DNA of 41,114 bases, from the IMG/VR virus record IMGVR_UViG_3300042541_002435, positions 1-41,114 of that record; one strand, written 5' to 3'. Each line of letters begins with the position of its first letter. The stretch's first letter is position 1. Shown here piece after piece: positions 23,819 through 30,923 of this stretch. Made by a program: the position numbers and the translations under genes. The notes below the pieces were generated by a model that saw only the letters and a program-made list of their open reading frames with translations, was not told where the DNA came from and did no database searches. The stretch is from a virus.

Positions 23819-24021
23819 CAGCTTTACAGGAGCTAAAAGAATATTTGAATGAAAATAGGAATTGGAGTGCGGATATGATTTTTAATAAATTAGAGTCACT
23901 TCTTGAAAAAGAAAGACATCAAATTTGCGAGGCTTACAAGTGCGGATACGATGATGGTTTTCATTCAGATTTAAGTCTATCTGAATATGTCTATCTGAAT
24001 ATGAAAAATACGAGAAAATAG
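23815..24021 (+). CDS. hypothetical 68-residue protein
   Basis: A helical, acidic protein starting MTALQELKEYLNENRNWSAD with CGYDDGFH in the second half. This type of small protein is common in Bacteroidota phages. ATGA overlap upstream. Confidence 0.6.
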   Translation: MTALQELKEYLNENRNWSADMIFNKLESLLEKERHQICEAYKCGYDDGFHSDLSLSEYVYLNMKNTRK

Positions 24022-24045
24022 GTGAAATTTATTTTAAAGAAAATT

Positions 24046-24504
24046 ATGAATAGAGTAGAAAAACTAAAAGACCTTATACAAAAAGTAGAGGCATGGGCAG
24101 GAGAGAGAAATCTTCTTAAATTTGAAAACTCAGACAAGCAGTATCTCAAATTCCTTGAAGAGACTGGTGAATTAGCAAGAGCTATATTAAAGAATGATGT
24201 GCCTGAGATAGTAGATTCATTCGGCGATTCACTCGTAACTATTATTATCCTTGCAAAACAATTGGGTAACCCTTTAGATGTAAATATATCAAGTGATTTG
24301 AATATAATTTTTGGAAAAATTAGTCCTTATGATTTCGTAAATCTTGTTTCTCCCAATTATGTCGCAAAGGAAGTTATAGATGTAATGAACGAGGTAGTGC
24401 AATCTTATGGATACGATTTAGTAGAATGTTTAGAAGTAGCCTATAATGTTATTTCAAAAAGAACTGGAGTTACAAAAGGTGGAATTTACATAAAAGATAA
24501 TTAA
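24046..24504 (+). CDS. MazG-like nucleotide pyrophosphohydrolase
   Basis: All-alpha NTP pyrophosphatase that hydrolyses (d)NTPs, possibly to keep dUTP or damaged nucleotides low. The 152-residue protein has the metal-binding helix pattern KFLEETGELARAI (EExxE) and the second pair DSFGD. The C-terminal LVECLEVAYNVISKRTGVTKGG ending matches phage MazG-like proteins. The start at ATG 24046 is preferred over a GTG at 24022 in the same frame. Confidence 0.85.
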   Translation: MNRVEKLKDLIQKVEAWAGERNLLKFENSDKQYLKFLEETGELARAILKNDVPEIVDSFGDSLVTIIILAKQLGNPLDVNISSDLNIIFGKISPYDFVNLVSPNYVAKEVIDVMNEVVQSYGYDLVECLEVAYNVISKRTGVTKGGIYIKDN

Positions 24505-24505
24505 G

Positions 24506-24934
24506 ATGACAAGCAAAGAATTATCAATCGGAAGTATTTTAAATCAACAGGACTTCGGTCAAATAGTGGTAGCGGAGATTTTTCAAGACCGAATATATGC
24601 CCATTTGCCTGATGGCAAACCACTCGGAATGTTAATGCTTGATGAAGTAGAGCCAATCGAAATCTCGGAAAAGTATCTCTTAGGTTTTGGATTTACAAAA
24701 GAGCCTCAAATGCACGGTAGGTTTGAGGAAATTTATTATACGCTTGAAGTCAAGAATGTATTTTTTGTTTATGCTAATGATTGGTCGCTCGCAATCGCAG
24801 ATAGTAAGAAGTCTTACGAAAAGGAGACAAATTACTTAACACCCGATAAAGAGCTTACAGACAAAGTTCATTTGTGGCAGAATCTTTTTTCTTCATTAGT
24901 GGGAAGTGAAGTTTACGAAAAACATCATAAATAA
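24506..24934 (+). CDS. conserved phage protein of unknown function
   Basis: A 142-residue protein of a type often seen in Bacteroidota phages and prophages: N-terminal beta unit (LSIGSILNQQDFGQIVVAEI), then the linker VEPIEISEKYLLGFGF, then a C-terminal VHLWQNLFSSLVGSEVY corresponding to the usual VHQLQNLYFALTGEEL ending. Role unknown; its relatives are usually in replication or accessory gene groups. Confidence 0.75.
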   Translation: MTSKELSIGSILNQQDFGQIVVAEIFQDRIYAHLPDGKPLGMLMLDEVEPIEISEKYLLGFGFTKEPQMHGRFEEIYYTLEVKNVFFVYANDWSLAIADSKKSYEKETNYLTPDKELTDKVHLWQNLFSSLVGSEVYEKHHK

Positions 24935-24935
24935 T

Positions 24936-25256
24936 ATGAGAATTAATCCATCAAAAATAATTGAGTGCAAACTTTGGTTGAAACGAGTTAATCATGAAGT
25001 TAATCTCGTAAAGAATTGTGAGATTAAGATATTTGGACTCGTTTTTCAAAAGAAAAGTGAGTATCTGATGTGGAAAGGATTTCCAAGTATTAAAGTTACA
25101 CACACTTATTGCGAGGAAGGTATTTGTTATTATGAGCCTCATGTGGAAATAGCTACCGATGCAGGATTAAGAACAGCTTGGTTTGATAATCCAAAAGAGT
25201 GCCAAGAGTATTATAACGAAATATCGAAAAACTTTTTAGAACTTAAAAAGAATTAA
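24936..25256 (+). CDS. hypothetical 106-residue protein
   Basis: ATG 24936 (1 bp after the upstream stop) is preferred over 24906, which lies inside the upstream gene. Mixed alpha/beta protein with a Tyr/Cys-rich stretch (THTYCEEGICYYEPHVEI). No family recognised. Confidence 0.6.
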   Translation: MRINPSKIIECKLWLKRVNHEVNLVKNCEIKIFGLVFQKKSEYLMWKGFPSIKVTHTYCEEGICYYEPHVEIATDAGLRTAWFDNPKECQEYYNEISKNFLELKKN

Positions 25257-25279
25257 AGAAAAATTAAACAATAAATAAA

Positions 25280-25603
25280 ATGGGAGTAGATTACACAGCC
25301 AAGTTTGGTATTGGCTATAAAATTAAAGTTGCAAAGGAAGTTGTTGAAGATAAATACGACGGAGACACTCACGAGTACCTTCACGATATTATTGATAACT
25401 TCGTAGATGGTGTTACTTACTTCGAGACAGGAAGCGAGGTTTACGGAGGCGACGAAAATGAATGGCACTTAGTAGTCGAAGAACCTTTTGCTGACGGATT
25501 AGACTTGACCCATATCAAAGCGTGCCTTGATGACATCATTGAATCCTCAGATTTAGAAAGAGATTCTGATTTTGGTGTAGTAGGAGGGTTGTTGATTTAC
25601 TAA
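25280..25603 (+). CDS. acidic hypothetical protein, last gene of the unit
   Basis: A 107-residue, strongly acidic protein (MGVDYTAKFGIGYKIKVAKE, then many Asp/Glu). It is followed by a strong terminator at 25644, so it ends the transcription unit begun at 21827. Acidic phage proteins of this size include DNA mimics, but nothing here proves that. No family recognised. Confidence 0.6.
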   Translation: MGVDYTAKFGIGYKIKVAKEVVEDKYDGDTHEYLHDIIDNFVDGVTYFETGSEVYGGDENEWHLVVEEPFADGLDLTHIKACLDDIIESSDLERDSDFGVVGGLLIY

Positions 25604-25643
25604 AGTGTTTCAATAATTATCTTTTTAAATAACTTTTAGTTTT

Positions 25644-25674
25644 TAGGCTGGCTTAATACCCAGCCTATTTTTTT
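25644..25674 (+). terminator. intrinsic terminator
   Basis: Perfect 8 bp stem TAGGCTGG/CCAGCCTA (25644-25651/25660-25667, loop CTTAATAC) followed by seven T. It ends the unit 21867-25603. Confidence 0.9.
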
Positions 25675-26075
25675 ACCTACCCCACCTGAAATGCTTCAGA
25701 AGAATATCTACTTGGTAATCTCTATAAGTCAGAATATGTGGAGGGACTATACCCCCACCCCATATACGGCTCTCCTTAACTAAGGTTGTACCCCTATGCC
25801 GTCATGACATATAAGGCACTATACAGCCACCACAAGGCAATAACACCCCTCCTATAAGACCATCACATTAAACACATAAAGATAACGCCTTAAACAGCCT
25901 GTTTTGCCCTATATATACGTGCGTGTGTGTCTCCTATATAGCAACACAAATAATCATAATATATAACTATTCTAATAACTTATATAGTTTAATCAAGAAC
26001 TTTAATTGCTTATTGTCTATTGTAAAGAAAGTATATAATTATTTAAAGAACTTTCAATATTTTTTTAGTTTACGC
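25675..26075 (+). other. 400 bp noncoding region with inverted strand bias
   Basis: No frame of note on either strand. In contrast to the purine-rich plus strand of the flanking genes, this stretch is C-rich on the plus strand (for example ACTATACCCCCACCCC). It repeats CTATA-type motifs (about ten) and contains short hairpins (CTGAA/TTCAG, CCTTA/TAAGG, AAACAG/CTGTTT, CTATATA/TATATAG). The motif ATTGTCTATTGT near 26012 is the inverse of ACAATAGACAAT in the two duplicated promoters. Possible replication origin, regulatory hub or minus-strand RNA. Confidence 0.4.
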
Positions 26076-26105
26076 TTGTAAATACAAGAATTGATTGTAC
26101 CTTTG
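26076..26105 (+). promoter_or_regulatory. promoter of the tiny-gene region
   Basis: -33 TTG (26076-26078), 19 bp, -7 TACCTTTG (26098-26105). It restarts transcription after the terminator and noncoding region. Confidence 0.75.
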
Positions 26106-26180
26106 TATCAGTCAAACGAAGCACAGCAACAGCATAGCTTAAACGACACAAAATTTTAAACCTTTTAAATAACTAAGATA

Positions 26181-26276
26181 ATGGAAAATATAACGATTAT
26201 AGACCTAACAATAGTGTTAATAATGTCATTTGTTGTCATCGTTTTTGTTAGAGATTGGTTTAAAAGCAGAAAGTAA
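26181..26276 (+). CDS. 31-residue single-span membrane peptide
   Basis: ATG 26181 opens MENITIIDLTIVLIMSFVVI, a hydrophobic helix, followed by a basic end (RDWFKSRK). A start context AAGATA-ATG and position after a good promoter support expression. Membrane peptides of this size are hard to verify by sequence alone. Confidence 0.5.
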   Translation: MENITIIDLTIVLIMSFVVIVFVRDWFKSRK

Positions 26277-26518
26277 GAATAAATAAAAACAGATTGGCTT
26301 TAGTTCTCAAAAATGTAGCGGTGCAAAACATTAGAGTTTAACGGTCGAATAAAGGTCTTTGACATGATGTAATTAAGATTATTGTAGTAAATAATTCAAA
26401 ATTTGCACTAACTTAGTGTAGTATTGTTCTATTAAATACATTTGCTTATATTTCACGATTATCATTTTTTAATGTCTGTTAAATACAGAAAAATATCAAC
26501 AGCAATGGTCTTAATTTT
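26277..26518 (+). other. noncoding stretch before structured element E1
   Basis: No credible frame. Small hairpins are visible (CACTAA..AGTG near 26408-26420; TCTGT/ACAGA near 26475-26489). No promoter match seen. It leads into the closed structure at 26519. Confidence 0.35.
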
Positions 26519-26563
26519 GGTGCTAAATATAAACTTTGCCTATTGTTGTAAATAGGTAGCACC
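26519..26563 (+). promoter_or_regulatory. structured element E1 before a tiny gene
   Basis: Outer stem GGTGCTA/TAGCACC (26519-26525/26557-26563), 13 unpaired bases on the 5' side, inner hairpin CCTATT/AATAGG (26539-26544/26551-26556), and no linker on the 3' side. It ends 25 bp before ATG 26589. Same layout rule as E2 and E3. Confidence 0.6.
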
Positions 26564-26588
26564 GCTAACCTTAAACAATTAAAAAAAA

Positions 26589-26744
26589 ATGGAAAATTTT
26601 AAATTACTTTCTTGGGGCAATGGTTCTTATTTATATTCTTTTAATAATAACCCTATGCCGATTTTAAAAGGATGGCTATTTTGCGATGAAATTACATATA
26701 GCAAACAAGTTGAATTGTGGCACAATAAAACGTATAACAAATAA
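26589..26744 (+). CDS. hypothetical 51-residue protein
   Basis: ATG 26589 after a run of nine A opens a 51-residue frame rich in aromatic and Asn residues (MENFKLLSWGNGSYLYSFNN). Preceded by element E1 and followed by E2 after 12 bp. No family recognised. Confidence 0.5.
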   Translation: MENFKLLSWGNGSYLYSFNNNPMPILKGWLFCDEITYSKQVELWHNKTYNK

Positions 26745-26756
26745 AGTTATACAAAA

Positions 26757-26826
26757 CACCCCTACAAATTGGATAATATATCGTATAAGTTACGATATAT
26801 TAAAGGTTCGATGCCTTTTAGGGGTG
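26757..26826 (+). ncRNA. structured element E2, tRNA-like three-way junction
   Basis: Outer stem CACCCCTA/TAGGGGTG (26757-26764/26819-26826, 8 bp), 10 unpaired bases, long arm AATATATCGTA/TACGATATATT (26775-26785/26791-26801, 11 bp, loop TAAGT), second arm AAAGG/CCTTT (26802-26806/26814-26818) with the 7-base loop TTCGATG. The second arm and outer stem abut as a tRNA T arm and acceptor do, and the loop nearly fits the T-loop consensus TTCRANY. A normal D arm is missing. It ends 24 bp before ATG 26851. Confidence 0.65.
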
Positions 26827-26850
26827 CTAACATTTAAACATTAAGAAAAC

Positions 26851-26982
26851 ATGAAAGTATATACAACCTACGATGAGGCGAGCAGATTAGCCTCGATATT
26901 AAATAAATGCAGTGAAGTAATTGCGTTGGTTATAAGAGTACAAAATGGGTATGTTATTAAAATACAAAAATACGAACCCTAA
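26851..26982 (+). CDS. hypothetical 43-residue protein
   Basis: ATG 26851 opens a small alpha/beta frame (MKVYTTYDEASRLASILNKC; then a strand pair ending KYEP). The pattern resembles short DUF-type proteins that occur in mobile elements of Bacteroidota. It lies between E2 and a 10 bp hairpin. Confidence 0.5.
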   Translation: MKVYTTYDEASRLASILNKCSEVIALVIRVQNGYVIKIQKYEP

Positions 26983-27000
26983 AATAATTAACAAAATGAA

Positions 27001-27027
27001 AAATCTATGCAAGTTTCGCATAGATTT
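27001..27027 (+). other. perfect 10 bp hairpin
   Basis: AAATCTATGC (27001-27010) pairs with GCATAGATTT (27018-27027), loop AAGTTTC. No T-run follows. A 29-codon frame starting at 26996 would encode it, but the hairpin explains the sequence better. Confidence 0.6.
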
Positions 27028-27101
27028 ACAGGTAAGTACAGAACTAAAGGTATTTAACGCTATTAATTTTCCTATGGTTCTTTAAAATTCTATAAAGCAA
27101 A

Positions 27102-27163
27102 CAACCTATAAATAGAAATTTACACCCCAAAAGTGTACGTAATTCGTTTATTACGATAGGTTG
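27102..27163 (+). promoter_or_regulatory. structured element E3, three-way junction
   Basis: Outer stem CAACCTAT/ATAGGTTG (27102-27109/27156-27163), 11 unpaired bases, arm TACAC/GTGTA (27121-27125/27133-27137, loop CCCAAAA), arm CGTAAT/ATTACG (27138-27143/27150-27155, loop TCGTTT), no linkers on the 3' side. Same layout as E2 with different sequence. It is followed by a short GCAACNTA repeat and the ATG at 27204. Confidence 0.65.
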
Positions 27164-27203
27164 CAACGTAGCAACATAGCAACGAATTTAAACAAATACA
27201 ATT

Positions 27204-27470
27204 ATGCAAGCAATACCAAATACCGCAAAATTTTACATTACTAAGAATTTTTACAACGATATAAACGGAAACCCACGAAAATTCTACGAGTTATATGATG
27301 CCGAAATAAATTATCTTGGTTATTGTAAAGATAATTATGCAGGTGAAAACTTCACCTACGGGAGGGATCTTAAAAAAATAGGTAAAACCGTTTTAAATCG
27401 TGGTGGCTATCGAGAATATATTAAAGGTTTAAAAAGCTGTACTGAATTTAAAAATGAAGGCTTAAAATGA
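27204..27470 (+). CDS. hypothetical 88-residue protein
   Basis: A Tyr/Asn/Lys-rich, basic protein (FYITKNFYNDINGNPRKFYE, LKKIGKTVLNRGGYREYIKG). It is the largest product in the tiny-gene region and overlaps the next start by 4 bp. No family recognised. Confidence 0.6.
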   Translation: MQAIPNTAKFYITKNFYNDINGNPRKFYELYDAEINYLGYCKDNYAGENFTYGRDLKKIGKTVLNRGGYREYIKGLKSCTEFKNEGLK

Positions 27471-27592
27471 AAATCACAAAAACACGGAATGGCTACAATG
27501 TAAGGATAGCTATTCCTTTTTGGGTGAAATGTTTAATTATATTTTACTTTTTAATTTTAATAACAAATAGTTTGGATAAATTAATAATATAA
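27467..27592 (+). CDS. 41-residue single-span membrane protein
   Basis: ATG 27467 overlaps the stop of the upstream gene (ATGA). A polar start (MKITKTRNGYNVRI) is followed by a hydrophobic segment (LIIFYFLILITNSL). Coupled translation supports it. Confidence 0.55.
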   Translation: MKITKTRNGYNVRIAIPFWVKCLIIFYFLILITNSLDKLII

Positions 27593-27599
27593 AAGCAGA

Positions 27600-27716
27600 A
27601 TGGAAAAGATAAAACAAGAACTAATAAAATACTTTCGTATGAATAAAAAAGATTTGATTATTCCTCGTAAGAATGTAAAATCTGAAATACTATCGCTATC
27701 AGAAAGAGAATTATAA
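27600..27716 (+). CDS. hypothetical 38-residue protein
   Basis: ATG 27600 opens a basic helical frame (MEKIKQELIKYFRMNKKDLI) 7 bp after the membrane peptide gene. The start context and spacing fit the operon. Too short for family recognition. Confidence 0.45.
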   Translation: MEKIKQELIKYFRMNKKDLIIPRKNVKSEILSLSEREL

Positions 27717-27782
27717 ACTCAATACAAGGTGCATATCAAAGATTTGAGTTCTTATGGACTAATATAAACAATAACGCAAACC

Positions 27783-27824
27783 TATGTATTATGAATAAAT
27801 TATTATGTATTATGAATAAATTAT
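27783..27824 (+). repeat. 21 bp tandem duplication
   Basis: Two perfect head-to-tail copies of a 21 bp unit (27783-27803, 27804-27824), each containing ATGAATAAATTAT. Because 21 is a multiple of three, the frame continues and the gene has two equivalent start regions. Confidence 0.9.
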
Positions 27825-28012
27825 TATGGATATGCCATCGGTCTCAGGTAGTGGAGGTCGTGGCATCGGATAAAACGGCTTTAAGGCTTTCTAAGTGGGT
27901 GGAAGTCGTTGAAATTGAGACCGTAAAAAGTCGCCCGTTATCTTTTCGGGTGATAAGCGATAAATGGCTATGCAACTGGTTGGATATTCCTTATGAAGGT
28001 CTGAAAAATTGA
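27791..28012 (+). CDS. hypothetical protein with duplicated start
   Basis: 73 residues from ATG 27791 (MNKLLCIMNKLLWI) or 66 from ATG 27812. The 21 bp duplication repeats the first seven codons in frame. The remainder contains VVEVVASDK and WVEVVEIETVKSRPLSF, a Trp/Val-rich small beta protein. No family recognised. Confidence 0.55.
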   Translation: MNKLLCIMNKLLWICHRSQVVEVVASDKTALRLSKWVEVVEIETVKSRPLSFRVISDKWLCNWLDIPYEGLKN

Positions 28013-28207
28013 TTTTCTTGGAATAGTACAACACTTTTTAGTATTTTCTTGGGAAAACTCTGACTAAATATTAGAAAAATGCAATTTGATTTGTTTAAAA
28101 ATGACAAATTGCGTAAAAATGGGGTAAAAAGTGGTATTTTAAGCGTATTTTAATACTTATAAAATATGTTTAAAAAACATACATAATAACTTTTAAAAAC
28201 AAATAAT
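28013..28207 (+). other. intergenic stretch with hairpins
   Basis: Contains GCAATTTG/CAAATTGC (28081-28088/28105-28112) and ATGTTT/AAACAT near 28170-28180, and a direct repeat TTTTCTTGG. A 24-codon frame from 28079 overlaps the first hairpin and is not convincing. Confidence 0.4.
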
Positions 28208-28417
28208 ATGGGTAATGTATTTTTATATCGGAACGCTGAGCGTATAATAGGAAGCGTTGGGCTTGTTTGGTGCGAAAAAATTGACATTAAGTCAGTACGG
28301 GACACCATTTTAGAGTTAAACTCTAAAAGACTTAATTTTCCGCATCAAATAGCAGATAGTTTTAAGTTTTGTAATTCTCAATTGATAGAAACATCCCAAC
28401 TAATAAATCTAAATTAA
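28208..28417 (+). CDS. hypothetical 69-residue protein
   Basis: A soluble mixed protein (MGNVFLYRNAERIIGSVGLV) with two Cys. No family recognised. It stands alone with about 200 bp upstream. Confidence 0.55.
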   Translation: MGNVFLYRNAERIIGSVGLVWCEKIDIKSVRDTILELNSKRLNFPHQIADSFKFCNSQLIETSQLINLN

Positions 28418-28418
28418 A

Positions 28419-28514
28419 ATGTATAAATTACGAGTAAACCAAGTTATTAGGAACGGCAAAGGTATTAAAGAATTAAGTTCTTGTTTACTGTCTCTTAAAT
28501 CTTTTATAAGGTAA
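28419..28514 (+). CDS. possible 31-residue peptide over a hairpin
   Basis: ATG 28419 opens MYKLRVNQVIRNGKGIKELS. The frame is largely covered by an RNA stem AGTAAAC/GTTTACT (28433-28439/28483-28489) with inner hairpin AAGAA/TTCTT abutting the 3' strand. The RNA structure may be the functional item instead of the peptide. Confidence 0.3.
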   Translation: MYKLRVNQVIRNGKGIKELSSCLLSLKSFIR

Positions 28515-28545
28515 GACAAGTAATTAGATGCCTTTGCGGGGCTTC

Positions 28546-28576
28546 AAAAAAATAACCCTAATTTGTGTTTAGGGTT
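28546..28576 (-). terminator. minus-strand intrinsic terminator
   Basis: AACCCTAA/TTAGGGTT (28554-28561/28569-28576) with, on the minus strand, a following ATTTTTTT. It would stop leftward transcription, for example read-through from the reverse gene at 31562-32041. On the plus strand no T-run follows. Confidence 0.5.
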
Positions 28577-28648
28577 CTAAGGATATAACATATATTATAT
28601 CAATAAAGTTCTTTAAAAATAAATTTTACAACATTAAATAACTAAAAA

Positions 28649-29968
28649 ATGATAACATTCTCAAATAGCTTCAAATTTTTCTTAAAAGAAAACAAGGAAC
28701 GTAGCAAAGTAATTAAGTCCCTTTATGAGTACACAGAGAACCCAAAAATAATTGCGTATAAATTAATGATTAAGGAAGAAGAAATTAATTATATTACATT
28801 TAGAGGCAATGGTATGATTTCTTATATGCCAAAAGGTAAGGAACAGACTTTTAATGCAGATGGAACATGGAAAAAAGAAGGTAGGCAAGAAGGCAAACCT
28901 GCAAAAGTTATTCGTAAATTATTTACCGATAAAGCGGTGAAACTATTTAAAGAATCAGATTTGGATTGTTTTAATAATATATACAAATCACACTTTAACA
29001 CCGAATTAGAATTTGAATTGCTTGATAGACACTATATTAAGGACGTTTATGAGATGGAACGCAAAAGCGGAGGGAGTTCTCTCAATTCCTCTTGCATGAA
29101 TGGAGATAGTGAATATTTAGACATCTACCAAGCCTGTAAGTCTTTGTCTATCTTGATTCTAAGAGACAAAGAAGGTTTATTGTGCGGGCGTGCATTAGTT
29201 TGGAATGCAGATGACTTGATTTTAATAGATAGAATTTATGTCTCAGATGATTATATGTTCCAAATGTTCTTCGACTACGCTCAAAAAAAACAAATGGTTC
29301 GCAAGTATGAGCAAAGTTATGCAAATAAAGCTACATGGTTGAAACCAAATGGCGAAAAATTTACAAAGTATTTCAACATAGAAACAGATACCGACTTTGA
29401 AGCATATCCGTATATAGATACTTTTTCGTACGGTGGTGATGGTTTTCTAACTAATACAAATGTAAGTAAGTACGAATATGATAATACTGACGGAACAAGA
29501 GGGGGCGATGACAAGGAAGAAGACCACGACAACGAAATATACGATGAAATAAATGACGAGTATATTTACGAAGATGATGCCGTTCAAATAGATTACGGAA
29601 GGTATAGAAATCACCATACCCATTATAGAAGTACGGTTACAACTATTGCTGGCTGGGTTTACTGGATAGATTCAGACGAGATTATTAGACTTGAGGATGG
29701 AAGAATAACAGAAGTTGAAAATGCTACTTTTTGCGAATACACAGAAAAATATCACTTAATAGATGATTGTACTTATGTTTCTTGTGGTGAATATGCAAAT
29801 ATGAGTTTGCACAATGATTACGTAGTTGCCGACATAGATGGGAATAATTGGTTTGCTGGTGATAGTGGCATAGTTTTAGTAAATGGTCTGTATTATCCAT
29901 TTGATAGTAAACTAATCACTGAGGTAGATGGCGAATATTGTTTAATTGAAAATTTAGAAAATAACTAA
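28649..29968 (+). CDS. large unknown phage protein, 439 residues
   Basis: Unrecognised family. Residues about 1-250 form a basic/mixed domain with the pattern SSLNSSCMNG...LSILILRDKEGLLCGRALVWN...LILIDRIYVS, which resembles a conserved unnamed domain of phage proteins (GRA-[IL]W and DRIY segments). A very acidic low-complexity linker follows (about 280-310, DDKEEDHDNEIYDEIND). The C-terminal part is made of short Tyr/Trp/Asp-rich repeats like WVYWIDSDEIIRL and NWFAGDSGIVLVNGLYY. It is 10 bp upstream of the M20-like peptidase. Confidence 0.75.
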   Translation: MITFSNSFKFFLKENKERSKVIKSLYEYTENPKIIAYKLMIKEEEINYITFRGNGMISYMPKGKEQTFNADGTWKKEGRQEGKPAKVIRKLFTDKAVKLFKESDLDCFNNIYKSHFNTELEFELLDRHYIKDVYEMERKSGGSSLNSSCMNGDSEYLDIYQACKSLSILILRDKEGLLCGRALVWNADDLILIDRIYVSDDYMFQMFFDYAQKKQMVRKYEQSYANKATWLKPNGEKFTKYFNIETDTDFEAYPYIDTFSYGGDGFLTNTNVSKYEYDNTDGTRGGDDKEEDHDNEIYDEINDEYIYEDDAVQIDYGRYRNHHTHYRSTVTTIAGWVYWIDSDEIIRLEDGRITEVENATFCEYTEKYHLIDDCTYVSCGEYANMSLHNDYVVADIDGNNWFAGDSGIVLVNGLYYPFDSKLITEVDGEYCLIENLENN

Positions 29969-29978
29969 TATAACCAAT

Positions 29979-30914
29979 ATGAAAAATATAGAAAAATTCA
30001 AAGAATTGCTTTCAATTCAGTCAGTTTCTTATAATCAAAAAGAAATGACAAAGTATTTAAAGTCAGAACTTAGTAAAATAGATGGCATAACTTTTCACGA
30101 AAAAGATGAAAACGTATTCGCAACTAAAGGTAAAGGATTAATGCCGTGTGTAGTTTCACACATTGATACGGTTCATGCAATTACCTCCGACTTATATCCT
30201 TTACAAATTAGCGATAACATTACAGGATTTAATCGTAAAACATTAACCCAAACAGGGGTGGGCGGTGATGATAAAGTAGGTGTTTGGATATGTTTAGAAG
30301 TTTTAAAGAATTTCGATAATGCAAAGGTTGTATTTTTCTCAAATGAAGAGGTAGGCTGTAAAGGTAGTTACGCAACTGACTTAAAATTCTTTGAAAATTG
30401 CACTTTCGTACTTCAATGTGATAGGCAAGGCAATAAAGATTTCGTTATTGATGCTTGCGGTGTCGAATTAAGTTCAAAAGACTTTCAAGATACCATCAAA
30501 GACACTTTGAAGGGCTTTGGATATAGTTTTTCCGATGGCGGCATAACCGATGTTATGGCTTTAAAAGAAAACGGCTTAGAGATTTCTTGTGCTAATATGA
30601 GCTGTGGATATTACAATCCACACAGACCGAATGAGTATATTAATATTGTTGATGTAGAAAATGTCAAAAATATGGTTTTCTCATTAATACAAAAATTTGG
30701 TTCGATGGCCTTTCCTCACAAATATACTTCGTATAGGTCTTACAAGAAAAATAACTTTGACTGGGATTTTTTAGATGAAGAGCCGTCTAAAAAAGAAAAA
30801 ATGCAGGGAGTTTCTTGTGACAATTGCAAGAATGAAGTTGATTTCTACAATGATGACTACTTTTGTAGTTACTGCCTGATGTATGGGGCTGAAATTAAGG
30901 ACTTTATAATATAA
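29979..30914 (+). CDS. M20-like metallopeptidase with C-terminal zinc ribbon
   Basis: A 311-residue protein with the di-zinc amino/carboxypeptidase pattern: SHID (H61, D63), GGDD (D97/D98), catalytic EE (E123/E124), D148 and H215 (NPHRPNEY). This fits the M20 family (peptidase T-like core without the large lid domain). Residues about 240-311 add a linker and a CxxC-12-CxxC zinc ribbon (C279, C282, C295, C298). Exopeptidases are unusual in phage genomes; the substrate is unknown. It should act in the cytoplasm, as no signal peptide is seen. Confidence 0.85.
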   Translation: MKNIEKFKELLSIQSVSYNQKEMTKYLKSELSKIDGITFHEKDENVFATKGKGLMPCVVSHIDTVHAITSDLYPLQISDNITGFNRKTLTQTGVGGDDKVGVWICLEVLKNFDNAKVVFFSNEEVGCKGSYATDLKFFENCTFVLQCDRQGNKDFVIDACGVELSSKDFQDTIKDTLKGFGYSFSDGGITDVMALKENGLEISCANMSCGYYNPHRPNEYINIVDVENVKNMVFSLIQKFGSMAFPHKYTSYRSYKKNNFDWDFLDEEPSKKEKMQGVSCDNCKNEVDFYNDDYFCSYCLMYGAEIKDFII

Positions 30915-30923
30915 CAAAATAAA

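Noticed and set aside
26996-27085. 29-codon frame starting MKNLCKFR
   Set aside because: Most of its start is the perfect hairpin 27001-27027; no support beyond an ATG.
27164-27185. GCAACNTA triple repeat as an iteron origin
   Set aside because: Only three short units; too small to support an origin call.
25675-28650. CRISPR array or diversity-generating retroelement
   Set aside because: Repeats here differ in sequence and spacing, there is no array periodicity, and no reverse transcriptase or Cas-like protein is present.
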